Assembly (NCBI GenBank): GCA_021604665.1
Contig: BQJK01000001.1
Location: forward strand, 868,001-932,000
Direction of reading: 5' to 3'
DNA length: 64,000 nt
From: Rhodomicrobium sp.
GTDB taxonomy: Bacteria; Pseudomonadota; Alphaproteobacteria; Rhizobiales; HXMU1428-3
Numbering within the stretch: position 1 is the first letter of the stretch; each line of letters starts with the position of its first letter. The notes under the pieces are model-generated. The model was given only the letters and a program-made list of their open reading frames with translations. It was not told where the DNA came from and did not search any database. A program made the translations under genes and the position numbers. Shown piece by piece: positions 50,001-58,639 of this stretch.

Positions 50001-51398
50001 CGCGTCCTGCCCCTCATACTTATCAACAGGCACAGCTACACGGTCTTTCGGCAATCGGCTGATGTCTTTTATGATCTCAGGCGCAGACGGCGCCGCAGTC
50101 ACAGCCTCTTGTTTCACATCAGAGAGGCGCACTTCAATCTTATCAATCACCTCAATTTCTTCAGGGCTGGGCGCTACATCATAATAAGCAATCCGGCGGT
50201 TATTCCCATCATGGTCCTCATAGGCAAAGGCCAATTTGTCAGCCCGCCCATGATGAACCAACCGCGTGCCGTCTTTGGTTTTTAAGTTTCCATCCTGGTT
50301 ATATTCAGGTTGAACACCAGTTGGAATTTCCCACTTGCCTTCATTATCCGCCAAGCGCATTTGGTCTATATATACCGGGTCATTGCCATCAGGTACCGAC
50401 CAAATTTTATCACCAACAATGGTGGTCTTCACATCACTCGCTATAGAGCTGATCTTTTTGCCAACAGTCTCAGTGGCGTCAGCAGCCGAACCGCTAACTT
50501 CATCCGCAATGGCGGCAATCTTCTGCGACACTTTCGGGTACATCGGGTCAACACCTGTTGGCACATGCCATGGGCGGTCCCCAACACGAAGGGCGGTGCT
50601 CTCATCATAATCTGGGTCAGCGCCAAAAGGCACAGTCCAGGGGGGTGCGTTTAAAGTCGGTGTTTCTTTAACTGCTCTGACAAGCTTTTGAGCTGTCATC
50701 TCAGCAATCTTGGTTTCTGCAGTGGCTTTGTCAGGTCCAGCTATCGCCTTTAAATCATCAACGGCTTCTTTAAGCTGGATACCATTCTCAGCTTTTACCT
50801 TCGCAGCTGTAATTTTGTCGCCAACATCCTGATCACTATCAGCATCAGTTTCAGCAACAGCAATCTTATCAGAACCGCTCACTGCCTCATCAGAAACAGC
50901 ATCATCTTTAACTGCGCGGCCGTTCTCGGCGGTAATCTCAGCACCATCCACCGCGGCGACATTAGAGCTATCCACTTTGGCATCAAGTGGCTCACTCTCT
51001 TTGCGCAGCGGAAGATTAATCTCAGCCAAGGCAACCTCAACCGAAATTCCATTATCGCCCTTAGCCTCACCAGCACCCTTAACCTCACCAGCATTGGCAA
51101 CAGCAATCGCCGGAATGTCACTAGTCATATCTGCTAGCCCATTCGTCACACCTTCGGTAAGTTTGCTAAATTCTTTCGAAGCCGCAGCAGCTAATTCATC
51201 TGCCCGCTCCAGGGTGGATTTCGCCTCATGATTAGCTACAGGTTTGTACTTAGCTTCATCAGCCCGTGGCTGATCAGCTTGAGCAAGTGCCAAGCTCCGT
51301 CGGTCCTGGTTTGTCTCCCAAAGGGAGTAGACAGTCGCCCCCCATAGAACACAGGCCGCTAAAGCCAGAGAAACCGATACTGTTCGCACGCCGTACAT
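47007..51398 (-). CDS. Giant LysM-domain envelope protein with W-x-V-P-x-G repeats
   Basis: A 1463-aa protein (start moved to the ATG at 51398, with AAAGGTG upstream). The N-terminus has one hydrophobic anchor or signal (VSVSLALAACVLWGATVYSLW). A long low-complexity stretch rich in Ala, Asp, Glu and Lys follows. Within it six copies of a W-x-(V/I)-P-x-G-x-D-P-x-Y-like motif occur near residues 253, 274, 330, 354, 691 and 746 (for example PWTVPFGADPDYD, PWHVPTGVDPMYP). A beta-sandwich-like domain lies around 1005-1075 and two LysM domains end the protein (VVKPGDTLSKIAQKVLG near 1300; IVQAGDNLWKIAQRVYG near 1415). LysM binds peptidoglycan, so it is probably a periplasmic scaffold; function unknown. 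Confidence 0.8.
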   Translation of the reverse strand: MYGVRTVSVSLALAACVLWGATVYSLWETNQDRRSLALAQADQPRADEAKYKPVANHEAKSTLERADELAAAASKEFSKLTEGVTNGLADMTSDIPAIAVANAGEVKGAGEAKGDNGISVEVALAEINLPLRKESEPLDAKVDSSNVAAVDGAEITAENGRAVKDDAVSDEAVSGSDKIAVAETDADSDQDVGDKITAAKVKAENGIQLKEAVDDLKAIAGPDKATAETKIAEMTAQKLVRAVKETPTLNAPPWTVPFGADPDYDESTALRVGDRPWHVPTGVDPMYPKVSQKIAAIADEVSGSAADATETVGKKISSIASDVKTTIVGDKIWSVPDGNDPVYIDQMRLADNEGKWEIPTGVQPEYNQDGNLKTKDGTRLVHHGRADKLAFAYEDHDGNNRRIAYYDVAPSPEEIEVIDKIEVRLSDVKQEAVTAAPSAPEIIKDISRLPKDRVAVPVDKYEGQDAEEVTASITENVEEKNSEITGVKAAKIAAVKKTKKAKKTGSSDLMDAVDAELATLIAATPKIIEKPAKTAEPLKAKEEAPAKEVSPVKDVASEDKSSSKVAVAAAAKKKPVAENERAKASEIAVTKAPALLGKDEERLVNDGIKNADKKLAAGEAAAAPKDLIGEEAIDSKEADRQGVIETALLDNEKGAPDNKDQSTLRLADGGADLSSKDEASTGQVEENKKAPIWQVPDAADPQYGVVAQIERSFDHVKDVAVEAGDGIAKTVSKLSSNVKEAVAAPKRWSVPTGNVWGDKPETVTDSEIAVAALDVKSVDEADNTEAENAEAETDAAEVVKADQTLDKKTASEVTAGKKSGDKSSGELKADSSDVAVSEAGDKATQPDLPKLKGADVALVEPAVAAKDKKRDAIETADKRPEGKEQKVAALPEGSLPVIKNSIISGDEKKDTTSGEGEPKPFVSAKLQPIGVAPEINGERVAGLDPASDVKVEEPKNGVVTKLKNILALITDGDDKDLKPSDKPDVSRVDEVRFAAMKSLMLDQIDYKLISAKKGEGELSIQGRSQPLSRLSIYIDMTYLGDVDTDETGSWTITKSLYLPQGGHLVHAEHMSKGGLTLARKTMPFAQTKALKKPKGYKADTVGIGLGDKALAVMRDKLKADEAGGGSPLLSAKGMSPLASNAGGKISDVGTAVTKDLPLPVRKVSDIKGQHRLNDEDSADHIVVASISDDVARAGKGKKQKVSGLKNKASKSAADKTDDDKIASPDKTVKEEKPVAALKADADEGLKKDEVESQAKAVEVAVLDKDPAKESAALDDQADLKKSESETNGADKAAAVAEPELATTYVVKPGDTLSKIAQKVLGDSQKYKDILKLNPKLKSANFIYPKQKLIVREGAELAEKAEPVNPQSIKVNEKKAAIDIDKANEKQKTEKSVAKIDDSKKSASDKDEAETEFYIVQAGDNLWKIAQRVYGNGGRYKDIIKLNPGLTKNPSMIKPKVKLRVKAA

Positions 51399-51419
51399 TT
51401 GGTGGCACCTTTCATACAC

Positions 51420-51788
51420 AAGTAAATGTGGTATATTATCAAATCAACTTGACAAGCGCAATTTGCCGCTATTCTCCCGTACCAATACACGAAATCTCAT
51501 CCAGATTGAGGCAAAACGCTTTCACGGTTTCAAGAGGGTTAACAGACTGTTGCTAAATAAGCACAAAGCCCCTAGCGGAACCAATAGCTACAAACAACCT
51601 AAAAACCGCTCATTTACCCCTCAGAGCGGTTATTTCCATTGCAACTATCCATATAGCAAAGTATATCACCTCTTAGCCCAATCAAGATGACATGACAATT
51701 TGACGCGGCTTCCATCGTGCCTGAAATGCCACAAACCCCAGCTCCCTCCCCCCAAGAGCCATAAGAATAAAGGACCACCCAGAGCATC
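51420..51788. other. Divergent gap between the LysM and LOG-family genes
   Basis: 369 bases with an AACCGCTC/GAGCGGTT hairpin at 51604-51631 flanked by A and T runs, which could terminate or attenuate minus-strand transcripts. No supported ORF. Promoters of both divergent genes must lie here. Confidence 0.5.
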
Positions 51789-52373
51789 ATGACAGATGGC
51801 ACGACTCACCAGCCCCTTAATGAAAACATTAAGTCCATCTGCGTCTTTTGCGGCTCTGGTAACGGAAAAAACCCGGCATTCATCAGCGCGGCGGCCGCAC
51901 TTGGGGCGTTACTCGCTACTAGAAACATTCATCTTATCTTCGGCGGCGGGGATATGGGGTTAATGGGCGCAGCGGCAAAAGCGGCGCGCGGGGCAGGCGG
52001 TCAGGTCACCGGTATCATCCCTGAGTTTCTGCTCAAATATCAAAACAGCGAATTGATCAAAAGCGAAACCATCATCACACCAGACATGCACAGCCGCAAA
52101 GCCGCGATGTACGCAAAGGCAGATGGCTTCATCGCTCTGCCCGGCGGCATCGGCACACTGGAAGAGCTGGTGGAAACCATGACATGGGAACAGCTTGGCC
52201 AACACACCAAACCAATCATCCTGCTAAATATAGAAAAATTCTGGCAGCCCTTTTTAAAGCTGTTGCATCACATGAATGATGAAGCCTTCATTCGCCCCGG
52301 GTTAGAGGTCAATTTACATGTCATAGATGAAGTGAATGATCTAAAAGCCTTACTGCCAGATCACAGCCTCTAA
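51789..52373 (+). CDS. LOG family nucleoside-monophosphate phosphoribohydrolase
   Basis: Rossmann-fold enzyme of the TIGR00730/LOG family, which releases a free base from nucleoside 5'-monophosphates, including cytokinin forms. The 194 aa contain the N-terminal ICVFCGSGNGKNP, the loop FGGGDMGLMGA and the signature PGGIGTLEELVETMTWEQLG with the catalytic Arg/Glu region (SRKAAMYAKADGFIALPGG). The substrate in this organism is unknown. It ends 6 bases before the convergent cimA stop. Confidence 0.93.
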   Translation: MTDGTTHQPLNENIKSICVFCGSGNGKNPAFISAAAALGALLATRNIHLIFGGGDMGLMGAAAKAARGAGGQVTGIIPEFLLKYQNSELIKSETIITPDMHSRKAAMYAKADGFIALPGGIGTLEELVETMTWEQLGQHTKPIILLNIEKFWQPFLKLLHHMNDEAFIRPGLEVNLHVIDEVNDLKALLPDHSL

Positions 52374-52379
52374 ACGCCG

Positions 52380-54026
52380 CTAAGAAATAGAAGGCGCTTC
52401 AGCACCATCACGCATCAACTTGTAATTGATAGAATCTATCAGCGCTTCAAAACTCGCATCTACAATATTAGTAGAGACCCCAATCGTATACCAGCGCCCG
52501 CCTTTACCATCCCGGCTTTCAATCAGCACCCGCGTCACCGCATCAGTACCGCCAGTTAATATGCGCACCTTATAATCAACCAGCTCAAGATCTTCTATAT
52601 AAGCCTGATAGCGCCCAAGATCTTTGCGCAGCGCCCGGTCAAGCGCATGAACAGGACCATTCCCCTCACCCACATGCGCTATGGTCTCTCCATCAACCGT
52701 CACCTTTGTGGTGGCTTCAGAAACAGTTGTTAACTCACCTGCTGCATTATAGCGGCGCTCAACCATCACCCGAAAACGATCAACCACAAAATAGCGCGGT
52801 ACATCCCCAAGGATCCGGCGCGCCAATAATTCAAATGAGGCATCCGCCCCTTCATAGCTATAACCCAGCGCAGAGCGGCGCTTCACTTCAAACAGCAATT
52901 CATCAACCCGGTCATCATTCGCCGGCAAGTTAATATTGAGCCGTTTCAACTCCGCCAGAATATTCGATTTACCGGCCTGATTAGAGACCAGAAGCTTCCG
53001 CTCATTCCCAACCGCCTCTGGAGCCACATGCTCATAAGTCGCCGGGTCCTTCTGCACTGCGGAAACATGAATGCCGCCTTTATGGGCAAAAGCAGAGCTA
53101 CCCACATAAGGCTGCGAAGGCAAAGGCGCGCGGTTTAAAACCTCATCCAATAACCTTGAGAGATGCGTAATCCCCTGCAAGCGCAGCGGCGTAATGCCGG
53201 TATCAAACGCATCAGCAAAATCTGATTTCAAAAGCAATGTAGGGATGATCGAGGTGAGATTAGCATTGCCGCAGCGCTCCCCCAGACCATTGATAGTGCC
53301 CTGCACTTGCCGCACCCCGGCACGGATAGCCATGAGAGAATTTGCAACAGCATTGCCAGTATCATTATGAGCATGGATCCCAAGCGAAACGCCAGGCACA
53401 ACCTTGGCAGTCTCCGCGACAATTTCAAAAACCTCATGTGGCAATGCCCCACCATTCGTGTCGCACAGCACAACCCAGCGCGCCCCCGCCTCATATGCCG
53501 CCTTAGCACAGGAAAGCGCATAGTCTTTATTGGTGCGAAAGCCATCAAAATAATGCTCACAGTCAATCATCGCCTCTCGTCCAGAGGAGACAACCGCCTC
53601 AACACTTTCACCTATGGTCTGTAGATTTTCTTCATTGGTCACACCAAGGGCAACCCGCACATGGTAATCCCATGTTTTCGCAACAAGACAAATCGCATCA
53701 GCCTCGGCCGCCAGCAAAGCCTGAAAGCCGCCATCATTAGACAGCGAGCGCCCAACCCGCCGCGTCATACCGAAGGCAGTAAGCCGGGCATCCTTAAAGC
53801 TGTGCTTTTCCTGAAAGAATTCACTATCAGTCGGGTTCGCGCCCGGATAACCACCTTCAATATAATCAATACCAAGCTCATCGAGCGCGCCAGCCAGCAA
53901 CAGCTTGTCATCGATAGAGAAATCAACCCCTTGTGTCTGCGCCCCATCACGCAAGGTGGTATCATATAAATAGAGCCGTTCTTTTTCACCGGTCATACGG
54001 TCATCACCCACACTTAAATCCCTCAA
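52380..54026 (-). CDS. cimA: (R)-citramalate synthase
   Basis: Condenses acetyl-CoA and pyruvate to citramalate, a threonine-independent route into isoleucine. The 548 aa match the CimA/TIGR00977 type: YDTTLRDGAQTQGVDFSIDDK at the N-terminus with the catalytic Arg/Asp, GGYPGANPTDSEFF, GIHAHNDTGNAVANS with metal ligands, and a C-terminal regulatory domain. 2-isopropylmalate synthases differ in the N-terminal motif. Start uncertain: TTG at 54026 with GAGGTGAG upstream, or the ATG ten codons later. Paired 13-bp repeats lie 40-70 bases upstream. Confidence 0.93.
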   Translation of the reverse strand: MRDLSVGDDRMTGEKERLYLYDTTLRDGAQTQGVDFSIDDKLLLAGALDELGIDYIEGGYPGANPTDSEFFQEKHSFKDARLTAFGMTRRVGRSLSNDGGFQALLAAEADAICLVAKTWDYHVRVALGVTNEENLQTIGESVEAVVSSGREAMIDCEHYFDGFRTNKDYALSCAKAAYEAGARWVVLCDTNGGALPHEVFEIVAETAKVVPGVSLGIHAHNDTGNAVANSLMAIRAGVRQVQGTINGLGERCGNANLTSIIPTLLLKSDFADAFDTGITPLRLQGITHLSRLLDEVLNRAPLPSQPYVGSSAFAHKGGIHVSAVQKDPATYEHVAPEAVGNERKLLVSNQAGKSNILAELKRLNINLPANDDRVDELLFEVKRRSALGYSYEGADASFELLARRILGDVPRYFVVDRFRVMVERRYNAAGELTTVSEATTKVTVDGETIAHVGEGNGPVHALDRALRKDLGRYQAYIEDLELVDYKVRILTGGTDAVTRVLIESRDGKGGRWYTIGVSTNIVDASFEALIDSINYKLMRDGAEAPSIS

Positions 54027-54348
54027 TCGCTCACCTCTATAGCATGAGCTCTACTCAAACTTATCTGCGCTATCCACCTACATGTCTGCGCTATCCATAA
54101 GTCTCACCCTAAAGTTTTGCAACCCTCAGCAGCTACAGAAATAGTCAGAACAGCACGAATTAAGGGCATGTAGAGTAAGCGGCGCTTACTAGACCGGTGC
54201 TAATAGCCCGCTGGCTACCTCACTCTTACTGACATTTTTGCAGAATAATTAAAATGTGCTGATATATTTTAACCGCCTAAAAACAGGTTATCTCTACAAA
54301 GATAATATCACCCCCCGCATAGTTCACTAAAGTTTAGAGTATCAGCCA
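54027..54348. other. Divergent gap upstream of cimA with repeats and a dyad
   Basis: 322 bases containing the 13-bp direct repeat pair at 54064-54097, the 17-base dyad AGTAAGCGGCGCTTACT at 54174-54190, and a C-run element CACCCCCCGCATAGTTCACT near 54309, 40 bases before the next gene. Confidence 0.5.
54064..54097. repeat. Pair of 13-bp direct repeats upstream of cimA
   Basis: TCTGCGCTATCCA occurs at 54064-54076 and 54085-54097, start to start 21 bases, two helical turns. Position just upstream of cimA suggests a regulator site. Confidence 0.6.
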
Positions 54349-54699
54349 ATGCACAGCCCGTTAAAAATCGTCACCACAGCTCTCGCCATACTCAGCTTCA
54401 TCTATGCAAGCAGCATAACCATAAGCCAGGCTCATGCCGCCTGTACTGACAAAATATCCGGTAAAGAGATAGCCGCCATCCTGCTCGCGCGGGCCGCAAG
54501 CCGCCATTGCATGGGCTTCCCTCTCAGCACAAAGCAATTAGATAGCAAACTTGAAGAAATGAAATGCAATCCACGGGCAAAACGCGCGATTGAAGATATT
54601 GGCTTGCGCTTCACACAGCAGTTTGAAACCATTTTCAAGCGGCCCGGCAATGAAGCCATGTGCACACAAGCAAGCAGCTACAAACTTTCCTCTAAATAG
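54349..54699 (+). CDS. Small exported protein, 116 aa, unknown
   Basis: Unrecognised. A clear signal peptide (ALAILSFIYASSITISQAHA, cleavage near residue 31) precedes a compact mature part of about 85 residues with four Cys: at the mature N-terminus (ACTDKISG), RHCMGF, EMKCNPRAKRA and EAMCTQASSY. Two disulfides are likely. The rest is helical with basic residues and no lipobox. It is alone between the divergent cimA and the convergent cysS. Confidence 0.65.
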   Translation: MHSPLKIVTTALAILSFIYASSITISQAHAACTDKISGKEIAAILLARAASRHCMGFPLSTKQLDSKLEEMKCNPRAKRAIEDIGLRFTQQFETIFKRPGNEAMCTQASSYKLSSK

Positions 54700-54879
54700 C
54701 GCCCCGCTCTGCGCTTAAATACCCCGCTCTACACTTTAATAGAAGACTGGTTCAGCAGTGCCAGATGAAGCGCCGCCATGAATTAAAGATCTAAAGCCAG
54801 GTTTAACCTCACTCATGAGCCTATGGCTCACCCATAAACTTCTAACGCGGCAGAAATCTTCTGGTAGGTCAGCTGCCGC

Positions 54880-56223
54880 TCACCCCTGAACATCCCAGCT
54901 AGTCCCCTCAGGACCATCTTTCAAAACTATGCCTTTTTCCAATAGCTCATCGCGGATCCGGTCCGCCTCGGCCCAGTCTTTATCCTCCCGCGCCTGAAGC
55001 CGCGCGGCAATAGCCGCTTCAATCTCTGCGTCCGAAACCCCAGCCTCAACCCGGGTCAGCTCAGCCCAGTCAGCACCGCTTTTCGTCAATAACCCCAAAA
55101 GGCCAGCCGCCGCTTTTAAATGAGCGGGCTGGCTTTTCAATTGGTGCAGCTCTGCAATCGCTTTCGGCGTATTCAAATCATCCCGCAATGCCGCAAACAC
55201 AGCATCATGCGGTTGGGCATCTTCTGATGGCAAAGCCTCCTCACCAATAGCCTCATACCATGAGGTCAATGTTTTTTGCGCTTCACTTAAGGACTTCACC
55301 GTCCAGTTTATAGGTTGGCGATAATGGGTCATTAGCATCGCCAGTCTGGCTGTCTCTCCGGGCCAATCTTTAAGCACCTCATTGACGGTGATAAAGTTGC
55401 CAAGACTTTTGGACATCTTCTCACCCTCAACCTGCAAATAGCCATTATGCATCCAATAGCGCGCCATCTCATGGCTGCCATGGGCACAGCGGCTTTGAGC
55501 AATCTCATTTTCATGATGCGGAAACACAAGGTCAATGCCGCCGCCATGGATATCAAACACCTCACCAAGATGCGCTTTCGCCATGGCCGAGCATTCAATA
55601 TGCCATCCAGGGCGCCCCCGCCCCAGCGCGCTCTCAAAGCCCTGCTCCCCTTCAGGGGCAGGCTTCCAAAGCACAAAATCCATTGGATCTTTTTTATAAG
55701 GTGCCACTTCAACCCGGGCACCAGCCTGCATCTCCTCAACAGAACGGTTTGAGAGATGTCCATACTCCGCCATTGAGGGCACATCAAAAAGCACATGCCC
55801 CTCAGCTTTATAAGCGTGGCCACGCTCAATCAAAACCTGAATAAGCGCCACCATCTCTTCTATATGCTCGGTCGCTCTAGGTTGCACTGTCGGCGGCAGG
55901 CAGCCAAGCGCCGTTACATCCGCCTGAAACTGTGCATTGGTCGTCTCTGTTAGCGTGCGGATATCAACACCGGCTTCAGCGGCCCGCGCAATGATCTTAT
56001 CATCCACATCCGTAATATTACGAACATAGGTCACATGCGCCGCCCCATAAACCTGGCGCAACAAACGGAATAACACATCAAACACAATCACCGGCCGGGC
56101 ATTGCCAATATGGGCATAATCATAAACCGTCGGCCCGCACACATACATCCGCACTGAAGCCGGGTCCAATGGCTCAAACACATCCTTTTTGCGGCTTAAT
56201 GTATTGTAAAGTGTGATTGTCAT
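54880..56223 (-). CDS. cysS: Cysteine--tRNA ligase
   Basis: Class I synthetase for tRNA-Cys, 447 aa from the ATG at 56223, which has GAGGG 8 bases upstream; the TTG start in the track adds five residues. Zinc ligands: [19 protein letters not shown] with the HIGN form of the HIGH motif typical of Cys[15 protein letters not shown] and [14 protein letters not shown]. The KMSKS loop is [12 protein letters not shown]. The C-terminal domain has the usual helical DALR-type region. Length is a little under the E. coli enzyme. Confidence 0.97.
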   Translation of the reverse strand: MTITLYNTLSRKKDVFEPLDPASVRMYVCGPTVYDYAHIGNARPVIVFDVLFRLLRQVYGAAHVTYVRNITDVDDKIIARAAEAGVDIRTLTETTNAQFQADVTALGCLPPTVQPRATEHIEEMVALIQVLIERGHAYKAEGHVLFDVPSMAEYGHLSNRSVEEMQAGARVEVAPYKKDPMDFVLWKPAPEGEQGFESALGRGRPGWHIECSAMAKAHLGEVFDIHGGGIDLVFPHHENEIAQSRCAHGSHEMARYWMHNGYLQVEGEKMSKSLGNFITVNEVLKDWPGETARLAMLMTHYRQPINWTVKSLSEAQKTLTSWYEAIGEEALPSEDAQPHDAVFAALRDDLNTPKAIAELHQLKSQPAHLKAAAGLLGLLTKSGADWAELTRVEAGVSDAEIEAAIAARLQAREDKDWAEADRIRDELLEKGIVLKDGPEGTSWDVQG

Positions 56224-56331
56224 TGGAGAAGCCCTCAATTATGGCAGCGATCAGATCGGTATGATTATATAGAAGCTCGCCCGGTTATGCCTGAGCCACT
56301 CAGTTGCCGTCAAGGCAGCATTCTGGCAACT

Positions 56332-56365
56332 ATATAAATCTGGCAACTCTATTAATTAGCTACAT
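56332..56365. repeat. Two tandem 17-bp repeats before cysS
   Basis: TCTGGCAACTATATAAA and TCTGGCAACTCTATTAA are directly adjacent (15 of 17 identical). An inverted AGTTGCC lies 25 bases upstream at about 56312, able to pair with GGCAACT. Confidence 0.5.
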
Positions 56366-56367
56366 GA

Positions 56368-57051
56368 TTAAAGAGACGGGTACTCAACCCCGCGCTTGAT
56401 CCAATAGAGAGACGGCGCAACCGCCTCAACCCTCGGAGCAGCCCCCTTCGGAAATCGCACCCACCCCGGCGCAGAAAGAGCGGCACCATCAACAGATAAC
56501 TCACCAGATATCAGCAATATCTCAGCGCCCTGAAGAAAAGTCTCAGTGTATCCAGCTTTGGCTTCAAGCCGCTCAATGCCCACCAGCTCAGCCCACCCCT
56601 CAGCCTTAAAAAGAACTTTACGCAAAAGTCCTGCACAACCCTCAACAGGCTCAAACTCCAACTTGCTGCTATCCACCGAGATCGCAGGTTCTCCAGCCGC
56701 TTTCATCTGGCAAAGCTTCACAAAAATCTCACAGCCCTGGTCACTATGGGGCTTATGGCGCGAGCCCGGTGGGTTGCGCACATAATAGCCCTCACCATAA
56801 TCACCACTTTCATCAGAAAACACACCAGAGAGCACAAAATACTCCTCTCCGCCGCCATGGCTATGAGCGCTAAATGAATAGCCGGGGTTAAACCTGACAA
56901 TGCTGGTCGCGCGCGCCACCTCACCCCCCACCCGGTCAAGCATCTTCCGCTCAACACCAGCCAGAGGTGAAGGATGCCATGGAGCCGTATCAATATTCAC
57001 CCTAGCGATCTCATCAAAATTATCATTCACCCGTTCAGGCGTCTCAGACAT
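56368..57051 (-). CDS. ChrR-like double cupin protein
   Basis: Protein of 227 aa with two cupin-like halves, resembling the ChrR anti-sigma cupin domain family. The first half carries the metal-binding pattern SAHSHGGGEEYFVLSGVFSDESG (His, His, Glu) and RHKPHSDQGCEIFVK with a later His. The second half has ILLISGELSVDGAALSAPGWVRFP without the His set, so it may be structural. No DNA-binding or anti-sigma zinc motif is visible. Role unknown; possibly stress sensing. The stop is 145 bases from the cysS start. Confidence 0.8.
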   Translation of the reverse strand: MSETPERVNDNFDEIARVNIDTAPWHPSPLAGVERKMLDRVGGEVARATSIVRFNPGYSFSAHSHGGGEEYFVLSGVFSDESGDYGEGYYVRNPPGSRHKPHSDQGCEIFVKLCQMKAAGEPAISVDSSKLEFEPVEGCAGLLRKVLFKAEGWAELVGIERLEAKAGYTETFLQGAEILLISGELSVDGAALSAPGWVRFPKGAAPRVEAVAPSLYWIKRGVEYPSL

Positions 57052-57333
57052 ATGGGGCCCCTATTCTAATTAGTAATTTATTGTATCAGCACCCGGCAAT
57101 TAGCCGCCTCAGCCATGTTTAAATGCCTCAAAACGGCCTGATTAACCCACCAGCCACGTTTTTGACTGACCCGGGCTATAGAATCAGTGCTAACTTTTTA
57201 ATCATAGGTAAGTTTGCGACCTTAATTGGTCCCAAATTATAGCCTATAGTCTGCAAACAGCTATCAGTTTGAAAACAACACCCCCCACCTCTTAAAAAAT
57301 AAAAGAGGACCAGCGCTTCAACAGGTGCAAGAG

Positions 57334-58455
57334 ATGATAAATTTCAGCAATATATATAAGAGCTATGGGCAACCAAGCCAAAAGCCTTCATCGCCGCGCC
57401 GCTTTACAAGTCTCAACACATCTCGGCATAGCAGGACCAATATCCAGCTATGTCTAGCCGCAGCTCTATGTCTCATCTTTTCCAGCTTGATGGCACCTCA
57501 CGCCTCAGCACAACAGGAAAACTCCCGCCAACAAGCCTTTTGTTTAAACATGGAAGCTAAGCTCGCCAAGCTCATGCATGGCAATGGCACCGCCAGAATA
57601 GACCGCAGCAAACTGAAAAGTGAAATTCGCAAGATCGAACAGATCTATCACCGCTTAAATAGTGATGCGGAGCGGCGTAATTGCTATTCTTATTTTCTAT
57701 TTTCTAAAGAGCTGCGCCGCACCCCCCGCTGCGTGCGCATTGATCGCAAAATTAGAGAAGCCAAAAACCAGCTTGCCCGCTTAAATGATCAGCTCCACCG
57801 GTCAGCAAATAGCCGCGAATATGATAATGAGCGCAAAAACGAGCTTATCAGAGCCCTTGCCCGCAACCGCTGCGGCGTACAATATGAACGTGAAGCTCGC
57901 CGCCGCAACAGTTTTGAAAACTGGTTTGGCGATGGCTTTTTTGGCGGTACTCCGAGAACCCGCGATTACGGTATTGAAGATCAATTTAAATTCGCAACCC
58001 ACCGCACATTATGCGTCCGCCTGTGTGATGGCTATTATTTCCCTCTTAGTTTCGCAACCACCACCAACCGCTTCATGCAAGATGCCTCCCTCTGCCAATC
58101 TCGCTGCGCAGCCCCAGCAGAACTTTTTACACACCCCAACCCTGGCGGAGAAGCCGAGCAGATGATCTCTATTAAGGGCGAACCCTATGAGAAGCTGAAA
58201 AACGCCTGGCGCTTTAAAAAAGAATTTGTCAAAGGCTGCTCTTGCAAGTCAGCTGAATATGACCCAGAGCTAATAGCTGCAAATGCCGCAAAAACAGACC
58301 AGCCCGCAACGCCGGAAAAAGACAGCAGTGAAGGCGAGAAAAAACCGGACACAGCAGAGGGCGAGGAAATTAAAAAATCCGGGTTAGATAGCCCCGATGC
58401 AACCAAGCAACTAGCAAGTGAAAAGACCACTAAAACCAAAACCCCAGCCAATTAA
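57334..58455 (+). CDS. DUF2865 family exported protein
   Basis: Alphaproteobacterial family of unknown function. I start at the ATG at 57334 (373 aa, AGGTG upstream); the GTG at 57325 is in frame. The signal peptide (LCLAAALCLIFSSLMAPHASA) follows a basic lead of about 35 residues. The family core is THRTLCVRLCDGYYFPLSF with the following CQSRCAAPAELFTHPNPGG, several Cys for disulfides. A coiled-coil-like segment (SEIRKIEQIYHRLNSDAERR) lies before it, and the C-terminal 70 residues are Lys/Glu/Thr-rich and disordered. Role in the envelope is inferred from export only. Confidence 0.85.
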   Translation: MINFSNIYKSYGQPSQKPSSPRRFTSLNTSRHSRTNIQLCLAAALCLIFSSLMAPHASAQQENSRQQAFCLNMEAKLAKLMHGNGTARIDRSKLKSEIRKIEQIYHRLNSDAERRNCYSYFLFSKELRRTPRCVRIDRKIREAKNQLARLNDQLHRSANSREYDNERKNELIRALARNRCGVQYEREARRRNSFENWFGDGFFGGTPRTRDYGIEDQFKFATHRTLCVRLCDGYYFPLSFATTTNRFMQDASLCQSRCAAPAELFTHPNPGGEAEQMISIKGEPYEKLKNAWRFKKEFVKGCSCKSAEYDPELIAANAAKTDQPATPEKDSSEGEKKPDTAEGEEIKKSGLDSPDATKQLASEKTTKTKTPAN

Positions 58456-58639
58456 GACAGTTTAAGTCCAAAAAAAGGCAAGGGAATTCCCACCAAAATA
58501 GCGGCAAGACACTGATAATATTGGGCTTTACAAGTTAACCACAGCCTATCATTAATCTGTGGAAAGCCATATCTGGTCAATCATTTGTCGCAACCCCTAC
58601 CTACCCTGAAGGCTGTTCTTGAGTAAAGGAGGGCCTTAA

